Notes: generated by a model from the letters alone, not told the origin. Positions 1 to 12,070 are shown, counted from the first letter of the stretch. The stretch is DNA of 64,000 bases from Nymphaea colorata (GCF_008831285.2 NC_045144.1:3586268-3650267); one strand, 5' to 3'. Numbers and translations are program-made.

Positions 1-163
1 CATTGATCGAGTCTGTTTTTGGACGGATACGAACCCGAGTACATTGACCGTATTCAGTACGTGTTGACCCGTACCCGAGCCGTGTTTGAGGGTGCACCCA
101 TACCGGTGTCGCACCCGACTGGCACGGGTACTCCACCAGAAATAACGTACCCATGTTACATAG
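1..163. mobile_element. Terminal part of a GTACCC-rich TIR element
   Basis: Repeated GTACCCG/GGTAC motifs run up to a terminal CATGTTACATAG ending at 163. The same palindromic end (CTATGTYACATAG) and the same GTACGGG-rich subterminal sequence occur at both ends of the element at 51614-53060 and at 54080. I read this as the right end of another copy whose left part lies outside the window. The family is not one I recognise by name. Confidence 0.5.
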
Positions 164-763
164 GTTTCAGGTTGCATTTTGTCTAGGTCAACAGCTTTTT
201 TATTCAGCCAACCTTCTCAAAACTCTATTCTTTGAATTGTTATTGTTATGCTTTCACGTTTATTTCTGCCTCATTGTGCATATAAAACTTAGCACGATCA
301 AATAGTCTGAGTACAACAACTGTTGGTGCTCAGAACCCAAAACTTATACTATGGTCAGGTCGACCTAGGCACTTTGAGTTGAAGATGACAAAATCCCTGA
401 AGACACATGGTTCAAACATTTTGTGACTCATTCTAGCATATGATGACCTTCAGCCTTGCTTTTTGTCCATCAATTTGGTGGCTTAGAGTGTCCACTAATC
501 AGGGACCGATTCATGTATTCAGTCTTAGAAGGAGGGTTACAAGTGAAGATTTTGCCCACCATACTAGTCCTAGACAAGCCAAAGACCAGGACCATTTGGG
601 AGCCAGCAGGAAGTACAAAATCCAACAAGAGATGTCAAATTCCATGACCAAATTGCCTGAGATTCTCTATTCAGACGTTGCCCTTTGTCATTGGAAGGAT
701 TTCTGATGCCATGTTCACTTGGGTTACCTCTTTTATTTTCCCTGATTCCAGGCCCTTCCAGCC
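164..763. other. No gene recognised
   Basis: Unique-looking sequence of moderate AT content. Overlapping short reading frames at 440-706 and 456-647 show no family similarity that I recognise. The stretch may belong to the broken gene that follows, because the orientation would agree, but I see no conserved motif here. Confidence 0.3.
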
Positions 764-1294
764 ACAGCAGCTCGTGATGTGGAGAGGTCTGTAAGACAAG
801 GTACACTTCCCAAGGTACTATAACTATCTCCAGTTGAGTTGTTTGTAGGTCTTGCATGTTGCGAAGCAATCGCAACGTACCCATGTTCTGTTCATCTGAG
901 TGAGTATATACGAATCCTTGTGAAGGTTGGGTTGCTTGGAATAAAGGAGATGAATCAACTTCATGAAGCAGTGCTGACTGACCTGATAAAGCTCGAAAAA
1001 GATCCTCCTCTAGTAAAGAGGCCTAACTGGGATGATATATTAAGCACACAGCCACCTCCTGGAGCAATTCCCAACAAAAATTGTGGAAATATTGAAGGGT
1101 CTATTAAGAAAATGGCGGAACTGCATGGAGATAACTTGGATCTGGAAAGCTCAAAACCAAGGGTGTCGTTGGTTGAACTATGCTTGCAAATCGAGTCTCT
1201 TACTCTAGTCAGTATTATTCATTTTTGGAGAAGACAATCGAACCTCTACGGGAAGCAGCAGTGAGTTCGGCAATCACTATGTTATATGAGAAAT
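764..1294 (+). pseudogene. Broken fragment of an unrecognised conserved gene
   Basis: The plus-strand frame through 770 reads like protein: ARDVERSVRQGTLPKVL, a TAA, then LSPVELFVGLACCEAIATYP, later KLEKDPPLVKRPNWDDIL and MAELHGDNLDLESSKP. Near 1206 the likely frame moves to another phase and continues as YYSFLEKTIEPLREAAVSSA. The acidic and hydrophobic pattern, proline-rich linker and frame continuity across lesions point to a decayed copy of a real gene rather than random sequence. I do not recognise the family. The internal stop and the frameshift make an intact product unlikely. No splice junctions are clear, so a processed copy is possible. Confidence 0.45.
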
Positions 1295-1648
1295 AAAAGG
1301 TTGACACCTCTTGGTCATCATCTTGCATAACTGCCTGTTGACATAAAAATGGGAAGGATGATGCCTTATGGAAGCATATTCGGATGCTCATCACCAGTTC
1401 TCTTCATTTCTGCAACTTTCAGTTATAAGTAGTCAACTTTGTACCACAAAGACAAAAAGCTGAAGGTAGAGAAAGCCAAAATATCCCTTGTTGTTGATCA
1501 GGGCGACTATAAGAAGGATCTAGCCTCTAGATAGGGGTCACAGATGTGGAACTGGGAACCAATTGAAGTTTCATATGGAGTGTTGGCAACATAACCACCC
1601 AGATTCAGCTGCAGTTTTGAGTGCCACTAACCCTCCCTCAGTATACCA

Positions 1649-2293
1649 ATGTTATGTGCTTTTCTTGGTGCTGCAGTTGGCAGCATGGCTGAAGGTGTTA
1701 ACTTTACTTTTACTTTGAAAATACCCATTATTGTTGCCTACAAGCAGTTCTTTGGCATGGTTGCTTCCCTAATGTTTTCAAAATTTACATGGGCTATCTA
1801 TGCAATTAGTTTTATATCTTGCAGCAAAAGGAAGGACCCGAACTGTACACCCAGACTATTTCATGAGAGTCTTCAGATGACTCAATTTGGCTTTCAAGTT
1901 CTTGACGATAGCCTTCCTTGCCTTGGGATGTTGGATGGAGAAAGTAAGTTGGTTCCATGTATGTTAGCTATTGTCATAATGATTGGTTGGAAATGTTGTA
2001 TGATGACATCAGTAGCATTAAATGAGAGGCAGAATCTTATTAAGTACCACAACAACACAAATCCACCTTCAAATGGTGTCAGTAAGAAGGAAATTTTAAT
2101 AGATGAACTTGATCCTATTTGGGCCTATGGAGAATCTGTTCATCCTCTTCATTGCAAAAATGACATTTCTTTTTACCAAAGTCTCAAATTCACTGCTCAG
2201 AATGTTGAACAGCGGAAGATGTTGAACAAATTGTTATCACCAAATAAGTCTTGGCCACTTTGTTTTGTGGGGGGGAGGGGGGGGACCAAATAA
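1649..2293 (+). other. Open frame of uncertain status
   Basis: A 214-codon frame. Its first 60 residues are hydrophobic (GAAVGSMAEGVNFTF, then a run rich in I, V, F and A) and could form membrane segments; the rest is polar with no motif I recognise. A poly-G tract at 2270-2284 interrupts the end. It may be two unrelated pieces joined, because a gypsy polyprotein tail begins about 40 bases further on. I would not call it a gene without transcript or homology support. Confidence 0.2.
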
Positions 2294-2329
2294 ATTGTTA
2301 TCATCATTGTAGGTGAAGGTTCAGAAATT

Positions 2330-2492
2330 GGCGTTCATGTTCCTGCATATGATAAAATTGTTTCTGGTGGGGGAAGAGTTAATTCAACTCTTGGAGTCGA
2401 TCCCATGGCACAAAGAGAGTTCACTTCAGACATTTCAGCAACAACTTTCCAGGCTCACACCTTGAGGGCAAGGTGTTTTTCAAGGAGGGGAG
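2330..2492 (+). pseudogene. Ty3/gypsy polyprotein C-terminal remnant
   Basis: The frame PWHKESSLQTFQQQ followed, after a one-base shift, by FPGSHLEGKVFFKEGS matches the usual end of plant gypsy polyproteins (W..., FP..., LEDKV-like). It runs straight into a purine tract (AAGGAGGGGAG), the expected polypurine tract before a 3' LTR starting TGTTA at 2493. Only this tail remains; reverse transcriptase and integrase are not in the window upstream. Confidence rests on the tail plus the PPT-LTR junction rather than on a catalytic domain. Confidence 0.5.
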
Positions 2493-3067
2493 TGTTAATA
2501 GCCACCATGTTTTAGGTCTTGGGTCGGGTTTGCTGGACTAAACTGACCCAATAATGACTATAAACATTGTCACAAAAAAAGTGTACGGGTATTATATGGC
2601 AAGGAAAAAGACGGGTATAATACCGCAAAGTTGTATATATTGGGCATAAAACGGGAAAATCTTGAAAAAATTTTCAAAAAATTAAAACATTTAATAAATC
2701 CTAAAAATTATAAAAAAATAAAAAATCATAAAAAATGTGAAAAAAACGTAAAAACAAAGGGTATAATACGTGTTTTTTATTTTCTGATGTTTTTTAAAAA
2801 AAAAGACAGGAATAAAACAGGTATTATACAGCTGACTGTGTTTTGCCGTATTATACGCATCTTTTTCCAATAAGACGCTTTTTTTGTGAGAGTGCTAGTA
2901 TAAATAAAACTGGGTGCTGTAATTGGGGGATTATCACTGTATGTGGAGTTCATTTCCTCTGGGAAGAAGAATCCCTAATTAGGGATTAGGGACTGCATGA
3001 GTGAGTTTTGGTCTTGAGTCTGAGTGTCTCCTCTCTTGTACTCCGCCTTGTTAGCCGGTTGCTAACA
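2493..3067 (+). mobile_element. 3' LTR of a gypsy element, with a nested MITE
   Basis: Begins TGTTAATAGCC right after a polypurine tract and ends GGTTGCTAACA, giving TGTTA...TAACA terminal inversions typical of LTRs. About 250 bp is LTR and the rest is the inserted palindromic element at about 2561-2889. The 5' LTR is not in the window. Confidence 0.5.
2561..2889. mobile_element. Palindromic MITE nested in the LTR
   Basis: The two ends are imperfect inverted repeats: left GTCACAAAAAAAGTGT..., right (reverse complement) CTCACAAAAAAAGCGT. The similarity continues inward for about 60 bp through GGAAAAAGA and GTATAATAC blocks. The middle is almost pure A+T. I could not settle the target duplication. 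The TGTGAC/GTCACA end resembles the element at 13385-13786. Confidence 0.5.
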
Positions 3068-4188
3068 ATTACATTGTGTATGTGTCACATATTTCATTAA
3101 AAATGATATTTTTTATCTAATTATTAGATCATTGTTCTTATTCAAAATTTTTGTTATGGTTCTAATCTTTTTATTGTTCTTAAAGCTTACATTTCAATGT
3201 CTCAAGGCTTACACCATGCCTCTTGATAGGCTCAATGGCTTGCTCCACCTTAATGCCTCTTAACAACAATGCTAGGCATCACAAGCCTAGGCAAGACTAA
3301 AAGAAATAGGCAGACACTAAAGGGGAAAAAGAAACTAAGAAAATTCATAGTTGAGTGTTAGAATTCTAACAAACATGTATTTCTCAATGAAAAATTTTCC
3401 CAACTCATAACAATAAAATTAAGTAAAATGTCCAAACATATCACAACATGATGACAGAATACAATGAAGAAGTTAAAAAGGAAAAAAAATAGAACGTTAT
3501 AGCAAGAAGGCAAAAGAAAACATGAAGAAAAGAACAAAGAAAGAAGAAACGAAAGCAAAATAAAAATGAAAAACAAGAACAAAGAAAGAAAAAGGAAATG
3601 AAGAAGGAAAGAAGAAGGGATAGAAGAAGAAAGCATAAGCAGTCCAGCAGAACACCTAGGTATGGCTATATTGCAGATTGCAAAGAACGCTCAAAGTAAG
3701 CAACTTGCCTCAAGTACACCCTCTTCGAGTGTATGTATAACTACATAGATCCAACCCTTAAATGATTGCTTAGATGAGGCCACCCAACCCATTTCTTTCT
3801 TGGAGTCCATGAAGTTGTAAACGTTACGTTATGCATTGAATTTCAATTGTTCATTACTATGTTGATTTTTTCAGTTGCGTTTAATTTTTAAGCTAATGTT
3901 TATTTGTTGTTTGGGTTCCAAACTAGGCTAATCAGCTCTGTCTTGGTGCCGACTAGGTCCACTAGAAGCCTGGCGTGCAGCCACCAACTAGCACTTGTAA
4001 CTACTTAATACTAAGATAGCAGGTTTTCCAATTCCATAACAACATGTATCTACAGCAATGGATCTCTCATATTTCAGAGGACTGGTACTAGATCACTTGA
4101 GATGCCCTTTCATATCAAGCACAATAGTTTAAATTCAATTGTAGGAAGAAAACATTAATGAAACAACATCCTGGAATGAACAATTTAC
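3068..4188. other. Intergenic or intron sequence, no gene recognised
   Basis: Contains a strongly purine-rich plus strand at about 3470-3630 (AAG/GAA runs), which makes the long minus frame there a compositional artefact. I searched the minus strand for the next TRB exon (expected to begin DKWRN) and did not find it here. Confidence 0.35.
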
Positions 4189-4391
4189 CTTCAAATCAAC
4201 ATTAGAACGCAAAGCCAAGATCACATTGAACTCAGGATCTTTTAGTATGGTGCGCCATTTTCCTGCACCATGCTTAACCACACCAGCCCTTAAAGCCGAC
4301 TCTTCTTCTGATGTCCATTTCTGCTTAGGAGCGCCCATAGAGGACAACCCTGGAACTTTTCTAGACAAGCCAAAGGAACTAATATCGATAT
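4189..4391 (-). CDS. TRB: Telomere repeat-binding factor (single-Myb, TRB/SMH type), first coding exon
   Basis: From the ATG at 4338 the minus strand reads [36 protein letters not shown] and LRSNVDLK. This is the start of plant TRB/SMH proteins: an N-terminal Myb-like domain that binds TTTAGGG telomeric DNA, usually followed by a histone H1/H5-like domain and a coiled coil. The exon ends at 4189 with a GTAAATTG donor exactly where known TRB genes have an intron (before DKWRN). An acceptor TGTGTGCAG at 4392 suggests that 4339-4391 is 5' UTR of this exon. No stop or frameshift is seen in the exon. The next exon was not found down to position 1, so the gene is either cut by repeats or has a very long intron. 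Confidence 0.8.
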
Positions 4392-6379
4392 CTGCACACA
4401 CCCCAGAGTATTCAATTGTACCTTGTACAGTATCAAGACGAAATAAAACATGACAAAAGATATCTCAAACAATAATATAAACTAAATGGTGGAAACAAAA
4501 AATGTCTGAGCAAAATTTCTGTTAAAGATTCAATCCTACAACCAAAAACCCACGCAATTTCACAAAGAGGAAAGGAGGAGGACCAGATTCAAAGCATTAG
4601 TCATCTCTATCTTGTTCCAGCAAGATTGCATCTCCCAATCTGTCTTGACTCCTTGATGGGACCTATTGGAGAAGATGGTGACGAACTAATTTGCCAATAA
4701 TGCCAATGCTCTTATTAATAGCAAGCACACCCTCCTTGGGAGTCGCTATGTGTTTAGCATTCCCAAAGAGTTCCTCACTAAACTATAGATAAGCCTTGGT
4801 GTTTGGATTTCTTTCTTACAAATGAAGATGGGGCTATGAGATTATCAATGAGAAATTCTAAGTTGTACCTTTCAGCAACAATCAATTTTAACAAACCATT
4901 TTAAAATATTGAATGATCTCCAAAGAGCACTCTCCTCTATCAAGCTTGTGCTGGCTAATTCAACAATACAAAAGTATATTTTCAACAGATGAACTATATT
5001 TTCTTTTAGAAACCTAAATATTTACAAAAAAGACAAACAAAAAAGTCTTGGATAATAGCCTAGGTAATCAAACAACTGATGTAGAGACTACACAGGATAA
5101 GATGCACTTGGATGTCCAACACCATCAATCAATCATATGAGATATTTTTACACAGCTGAGAATAGTGCTAAAATAACTAAAAAAAGGGCAGGACATGTGG
5201 CGGACCATACTACAAACTAGTGCTTAAATGGAACCCCTCAATTGGAGGGTCCACTTCTAGGAAAAAAGAACCAAATTTTCAAACCACAAATAAGAACATA
5301 CATGAAAGGCCAATTGAATATGAAATAACATACACCATCCTGCATCACCAAAAATCACGTTCAAGACATCCAGAAATTCCATCCAAGGAGAAATAGCCAA
5401 AAAATATATATGCTCCGTGATTTTACCTTATGCAAATCGTTGGCAGCCCCACAGCCAGCTGCTCGCTTCAGATCTCATGAATTCAACTGGCTTATTCGCT
5501 TCTACGCTTCTAGTGCATCACCAACATAACATGCAACAGCAATGGAAATCAATAATGAGATTTCTTCTTAACCACCCGAAACTAAAAAAATAGAAACCCA
5601 ACGGAATAGAAGACATTGTGAAAATAAAAGTTAGACTCATATTGGATTTGGATTGTGAATTTAAAAATAAGATTTGGAATATGATATAAACTTTTTTTAT
5701 TTGTATTCTAGTCCAAATATGTGAATGAACATCTAAATATGTGAACATCTGACAAATCGGATATAATAAAATGGCACAACTAATTTGAATATGATCCATT
5801 AACATCCCAAGCAAATAGGCAAAAAGAATAGAGAAGAAATGAACTAGAGCGTATAAATTTTACCATTCCATATCTATAATACAAGTTATATGTTCAACTT
5901 CAACCCCAATATGCAACTGCAGGTTGTGGTGCCCCTACGGGTGCCACATATATTATGTCGCTCTCTAAATCTTGTATCCAGTTCAACCATTGTCTGCATC
6001 AGTGCAATGAGATAAATGTCCTTCCTTAAGAATAAATTTTTTACCCTCCTCAAGACAACAAAACAGATAAAACTTTTTACAAAACCCTCATTAGCATTTT
6101 CCTTGTAACCCCCACGCCATCGCCCCCTCAACCACCCCCCACGGAGATCTTGCTCAAGTCGAATAATTGGTGTAGGACACCATTTGGGTGTTGAGTCTCA
6201 CGTGTCATTGATGGCTACCTAACTGCCTAACCATCTCTCTTTGTCACTTTCGAATGTGTGTCAAGGAAACAAAGTATTGTCTTTTATGTACAACTATTCA
6301 GAGAGAAATTGTACAAAATTACAAAAATATTGTCCATGAAATGAAGAACAGATGTGAAAAATGTTTCCTATTTTACTTC
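4392..6379 (-). other. Probable 5' UTR intron of the TRB gene
   Basis: Holds no recognised coding sequence. It begins with the inferred acceptor at 4392 and would end at a donor in the GC-rich block near 6540. The stretch contains ordinary AT-rich sequence and no clear transposon ends. Assignment to the TRB gene is inference from position and strand. Confidence 0.25.
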
Positions 6380-6960
6380 ATAACGTAAAAGCATGTTTTC
6401 GGCTCTATTTTTTGTGCCCCGAGTTCGCTCAAGGGCTTCAAAAGATGACGATGAGGATCTGGAAGAAAGGGTTTGGGTTGCAGCTGCTGTCGATGAGTCA
6501 ATAGAGAAGAAAACGTAGAAAGAACGAGAGAAAGAAAGAGTAACCTCAGAGATGCGCAGTGCCCTGAAGCGGTGAGAGATGCGGGTGGCCTCTGGGACGT
6601 TCGGGCTGCAGGTGTCCGGCAAGGAGAAAACGACAGAACGACAAATCGAGGGTGAGAGTCAGCGAGAGGACAGAAACAATTGAGAGAGGTAGAGAGGGAG
6701 ATTTGACCTGTCACCGGCGCTGCGAGTGGCCGACGGATGTCTGAGCACAGAAAGAGGGCGATGAGTTGAACAGAGGAACAAAGGCGAGACAGAGCGGGAG
6801 GAAGATGAACCGAACGACCGCCAAGGGGAAAGGGGACGCCTTACAGGCCGGATCACGGACAAAAGTTGAGCCTTTTGTGTCGAGGAAACGTGCGGGGATA
6901 ACTTCCGAACTCGCGACGAGGCCTTCGCATGTTGCCTAGGGGGGGAAAAAATCAGCAAAA
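6380..6960 (-). promoter_or_regulatory. Candidate 5' UTR and promoter region of the TRB gene
   Basis: GC-rich island in an AT-rich setting. Read on the minus strand it is pyrimidine-rich (CTCTTTCTTTCTC), as in many plant 5' UTRs. A possible donor GAG/GTTACT lies near 6546. Three overlapping minus frames pass through it, but none resembles a known protein. I infer a transcription start for the TRB gene around here; no certain TATA box was identified. Confidence 0.3.
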
Positions 6961-8473
6961 TGCCGGAAATTGTGGTTCCTCCGCACAAAGCTAATTTAAC
7001 TTGTTTGTGAGAAGAGATCATTTTGAGGTTTAAGAGTACATAGTTTTGTAATCATAGTTTGGGTATCGCATGGGGTTAGAGTCTAAGGTTTGTCATCCAA
7101 TTGAATTAATTATTTACGTTTAGCTTCGAGGTGTATGGCTTAAAGCTTTCGATATACGGTCTTAAGTGCAGGTTAGGATTCCATGTGAGATCCAGCGAGC
7201 TTAAAAATTGTGCACTGATATCCAACCAAATATTAGCAATTCTACCCCTTGCTGAACTTTTAGATTTATGATACAATTGGGGACACTTTTCTTTCTCCTA
7301 CTTAAGTAAGTATGTTCTCTCTCTCTCTCTCTCGATGCATATATATATATATATATATAGCCTTTTGTTTTATCTATATGATTTAATCTTCTCCTAGCCA
7401 ACTCTTCATGTTGTGCATGTGCAAACAACTGTTGCTAATGAAGCACGTTTCAATATTCATAAGTGACGTCATATGTCTGTGCAAAACCTTAGTTGACTAA
7501 CATTTGTTCATCTTGGTTCTTGAAATGGGTACGGGTAATGTTTATAGGCAGTGAAACTCAAACTTGCAAAACCTACTTCACCTAAGATTATATTTTGATT
7601 GCAAACCAGGTTCCATGATGGGTTTTGACTACACCAAGTTCCAAGGCAGGTTTGAAAAAGGAATAGTCATACCATCACACCCTCAAAAGAAAATCTCATT
7701 GTCTTAAATTTGGGATGTAAGCTAGTTTATTTTCCTATAGGTTTCAATAGACGGTGGATTTGCTATGATCCATGCTGATTCCAAACAATTCAAATTCATG
7801 TGAAGAATACCATATATGAAATTCTAAAGATTTCAACGTTAAAGACTTAGGTTTGGAATTTTAGGTCGTTGGTTTTAGAGTAAAAGATTGAGAGAAAATA
7901 AGGGGAAAAAAAAGTGTTTTCAGTACTATTCTCAACAACTCCTTGGGACCAAAAAGGAAAATATATCAAGCAAATATACGAATAGAGGAGAGAGATGACA
8001 CCAAGGAGGACAAAATGAGAGGCAAAGAGAGCGAGGGAGAAAGGCATAGAAATCATTTTCAAAAATTAACATCATAGAAAAGGAAGAAAAGTCAATCCAT
8101 GAAACAGGGGTGAGAAAAAGTGATCTCAATAGGATTGACGTTTGTTCCACTCTCTTTAAGAATAGGAGATTCATACATCCATGATGACATTTATTGGTGA
8201 TTATTTGAGCAACTCATCCTTAGAAACACAAATGCAAGGGCAGAGCCAGAAATTTTTAGCCATGAAGCACTAAATATATGGTTAACAAATTTTCAATTGA
8301 CCATGGGGTAATGGCTTGGATTTCGTGGGGCTACTCCATATAATTGGACACAAATACACCTAAGTATCAATGCTAAATTAACATTTCAAAGAGAGACACC
8401 CCACGGAGACTACACCTCCATTTGCCTTGCACCAATGACGTGTATCAGAGCATATCAAAGAATATTTAGACTA
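6961..8473. other. No gene recognised; one microsatellite and a MITE-like end
   Basis: Apart from the CT/AT repeats at 7317-7359, the only feature is a partial GGGCAGAGCCAGAAATTTTT motif at about 8236. It resembles the end of the CAGGGGC-type hAT MITEs found complete at 12534 and 39515. No partner end was found. Confidence 0.3.
7317..7359. repeat. (CT)n and (AT)n microsatellite
   Basis: (CT) run at 7317-7333 followed after six bases by an (AT) run at 7339-7359. Confidence 0.9.
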
Positions 8474-9302
8474 GGGTTCAAGGCATATGGCCTAGGGTTC
8501 AGGCTTTCACATATTGGATTTGTGTTTAAGGTCTCCAGTATTAGGAGTACTATTTATAGTTTATAGTTTTAGGGGTTTTATACATTCAAGGCAAGAGGAC
8601 TAATGTTTTAGGGCTCTAGGGTTGTAAGTTTTAGGGTCCAAAGATTTAAGGTTTAGAATTTGAGGGTTTCAAAATTTTAAGGCATAAGGTTTAGGGTTTT
8701 AGGGGTCTAGGTTGTAACATTCAAGGTTTAAAGGTTTAGAGTTATCATTTTAGGGCTTATGGTTATATAGAGTATAAGAGTTAGGGTTTAGAGTTTTAGA
8801 GTTTTGGTCATTAGCATTTTGGGGTTTGGGTTTTAAGGTTTAAGGTCATGGTTTGGTGTTTAGAGGTTAAGATTTAGTGATCAAGGTTTAGGTTTTAGGG
8901 CTTCTAGTTTAGTGTTTAGAATTTAGGGTTTTTAAAGTTTAAGGTTTATACTTTAGGTTTTAAGGTTTAGGAGTTTAAAGTTTAGGGTTTAGGGTCATAG
9001 CCTTTTAGGGTTAATGATTTAATGATTTAGCGTTTTAGGGACTACGTTTATGGTTTTAGGTTTAGAGTTTTAAGGTTTAGAGTTTAGTGGTAGAGTTTTA
9101 AGGTTTTAGGGGTTTTAGGGTATAGGATTACAAGGTTTGAAGTTTTGACACTTAGGGTTTGGGGTTGACTCTATTGGTGCTTTAGACTTTTGGGGTTTCA
9201 CATTCCAAGCTTAGTGTTTGTGATTTGGGGTTTGAGACTTTAGGGTTATAGATTTTGTGCTATTGGTTTTAAGGCTTATGGTTTTAGGGTTTAAGGTTTT
9301 GG
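8474..9302 (+). repeat. Degenerate interstitial telomere-like repeat
   Basis: About 830 bp of TTTAGGGTTT, GGTTTAGGGTTTTAGGG and variants such as TTTAAGGTTT, GTTTAGAGTTT and TTTAGTGTTT. The plus strand is the G-rich strand throughout. The unit is the plant telomere heptamer TTTAGGG, but spacing drifts between 6 and 9 and most copies carry substitutions, so this is an old, decayed block rather than a recent telomere addition. Confidence 0.85.
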
Positions 9303-9480
9303 TTAAATATAAGAGGAAGCAAAACACTGCCAGAATCTTAGACTCAATTCTACTTAAAAACTCAAACTTCAAATGTTTACAAAAATACATTAGATATGAA
9401 AAAACGAAAGGACTAACCACAAAAAGGATGAATTGCATCCGATCAGGGAAGAAAGAAGAAAACAAAGAAATACTGCCAAA

Positions 9481-10125
9481 CAATGTTGTAAAAAGCATAT
9501 CATAAGTCATATTGACCTGGCTTTAAGATAAGTTGTATTGTAAAATATCATAACATATCGTAACTGTATCGTTTTTTTTTAATAAATCAAAAAAATATTA
9601 AAAAATTCATAAAAAATAAATAAAAAACAAGAATAATATGTTATTCAATAAACCATAAGGTCCACAAGTCTGAGATAGCACATCAAAAAACAAGTTTTAA
9701 ATGTTATACTATTCATATAAGTCATATCATAAGCACTCTCAACTCTCGCTTATAATCTTCATCATATTCATTCTTATCCTCATCTCCATCTTCTTCTTCA
9801 TTTTCATCTTTATGATTTAAAAAAACTTCTTTCCTCCCAACGAAAATCAACCACCCACACACAAATTCATGGATTAATTGATGATTCCATTTTCCAAATC
9901 GATGATTTGACGATGAAAAATCAATAATTTCCCTCCACGACAACACAATCTCTAGGTTAAAAATGAAGAAGGGCCAAGTTTTTATAAAAAAAACTCAAAA
10001 ACTAAGGTTCCAACCCCCATTTTTTAAAATCAACTCGTATCAAAGATACAAGGCGTGTATCGTATCGTATTTTGTAAAAGATACGTATCGTATTGTACGT
10101 ATCGATCCCGTATCGTACAACACTG
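9481..10125 (-). mobile_element. hAT-derived deletion derivative (MITE) with exact TSD
   Basis: Starts CAATGTTGTA and ends TACAACACTG, inverted ends one base different. It is flanked by identical 8-bp duplications CTGCCAAA (9473-9480 and 10126-10133). The interior matches, in reverse, both flanks of the full-length hAT at 44457-47799: the right part is the reverse of its 5' leader (CACCCATGCACAAATC-like) and the left part carries the reverse of the acidic transposase C-terminus (DEN/E-rich). Subterminal GTATCGTA repeats are dense on the right side. It is an internally deleted, non-autonomous member of that family. Confidence 0.9.
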
Positions 10126-11943
10126 CTGCCAAAAAACCCACCGGGAGGAACTAATCAATGCAAAGAATTTAACAACTTGAGGGCAAGAGCTTCTTGCTCT
10201 ACTAAGGAAATCGTATCCACTTTAGCGTTCAACTCCTTGATTTTCTTATATCGGGACCATCACATGTAACTTCACCTTCATCATAACTCTCACTACCGAA
10301 GTACACTTTTGATCCCCTCGTTAGTTGGTTCAAATGATTGTTGACTTCACCATCAGGGTTCGCAGCCTCATCTTCATCATCAATTTCACTAGCCAACTTT
10401 TTCTTGTACTTCATCTTATCTAGGATTCCCCATTCACACAGACGTTTCAGAAGCACCTTATCCTCCTGATCCCAGACCTTCATCTCTTCTCTCAGCTTCA
10501 GGTATCGCTCCCTAACTTCTCGACCAGCAATTTGCCCCAAATGAAAACAAAAGGAGATTCAGAAATGATAAAATGAAGCAACAAACCAAAACAAAATTAC
10601 ACATAAAGCATGACAAATGAGTACCTTTTTCAGGTTCAATAACACTATCCTCAATTACTGCATTTGCATATGCAGCAGCAAGAGGAGGCAAAGCATTCCC
10701 CTCTTCATCAAATGCAAACTTCAAACCTGCTGGACGATCAACATTCATTTTCAGCTTCTTCTTAAAAATTCTTGTTGCCAAACTACAAGGAAAAGGTAAA
10801 ATCTTTTCAAAGGGGTTTCCATTTCATACACAAACAATTCACACTAAATTACGAAAAGATACCACAGTAAGTGTCGTCATTTGGTCCAGCTTCAATCAAT
10901 GAATTTCTTGGCAAAAGGATATCATCAAATTCTCTCTCTCCACCATCTCCTTTTTCTATCTTCGTTTCCAGGGTTTCACTGGCATGACCATTTTCTCCAC
11001 CTTGAAGCTTCTTGTTCAGGAATCTACATTTTGGGGCCATAGGCAAACCATAGGAGATGGAAAATTCTAATATCGGCAAGCTGTTCCAATCGAACTCAAG
11101 CCCACTGGCCTGCCACTTTAGGGACTTCAGGTACGTGATGAAGGCCCTTTCAGCTAGCCACCGCAGTTCTGGATAATGAACAAGCAATGCAGCCAGGGCT
11201 CCAGAAATTGATTGGATTTTCTTATTGTTTGCCTAAGATAAAAAACAGCTGTCATTTGCCTCAAAATCAATCATTAAAATTTATATAATGGTTCCTCCAG
11301 AAGTGAAGTTTACCTTCCACCACTGAACTGGGATCTTTGCTTCCTGTAAATTTATTATGACTTGCTTCTCTGAAGGCATCAGGAACAGAAGGGATCTTCC
11401 TCCAGACGAATCAAGCAGTGCGACCAACCCGATGTATGTAAGCTGCTACATCTTCAGGGCAATCTACCTATGAAAATCAAATAAATCAACACAAAGATAA
11501 ATGTGAAAGGCTATGAAGAAGCCAATTACCTGCACGACCCATTCAACTGCAGGGAAATCAAGACCTCTTGATGCTACATCTGTTGACAAAAGAACCAAGC
11601 CTCTCTCCTCACAATACTGGAAAAATATTGCCATTCATCCGACCATGAAGACACTTCAAAGGAATGCCAGGACGCAGTTTCTTAAAAGCTTCATAAACAA
11701 ATTTCACCTATATTGATTGGCAAAAAAAGGAAATATCGTCAATGGATTTCAAACCTAAGCCTTTGCAAAACATAGCTAAATCCACAAAAGAAACAGAACC
11801 TGATCAGGTTTTAAAGAAGTGAAATTACATGGATGTGAGAGAAAAAGAAAACCAAACAAAAAGGGCAGCTCATACGCATGTCCATGACTGTGCAATTACC
11901 TCAACGGTCAAGGAAGAACCTGAGTACCAACTGGTAAGGAACA

Positions 11944-12070
11944 CAATGTTGTAAAAAGTGTATCGTAACCCATATTGGTCAGTCCAATACACTGTATCTT
12001 AAATTATCGTAAACACATTGTAATTTTTTTATTCAAAAATCAGAAAAATAAGAAAAATAAGGAAAAAGAA
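11944..12070 (+). mobile_element. Lone hAT-family left end
   Basis: Begins CAATGTTGTA and has the family's degenerate GTATCGTAA and ATTATCGTAAAC subterminal repeats followed by the A/T-rich tract seen at the 3' end of the other copies. No matching TACAACATTG end was found in the rest of the RH32 intron, so the element is truncated. The end shown is approximate. Confidence 0.55.

Noticed and set aside
3358-3636. 92-codon hydrophobic minus frame resembling membrane segments
   Set aside because: The plus strand is nearly pure purine here, which forces F, L and S codons on the other strand.
9257-9510. Frames on both strands at the end of the telomere-like block
   Set aside because: They span repeat and MITE start, overlap each other and lack motifs.
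11513-11716. Plus-strand 67-codon frame
   Set aside because: Exact antisense of the RH32 exon 11530-11707.
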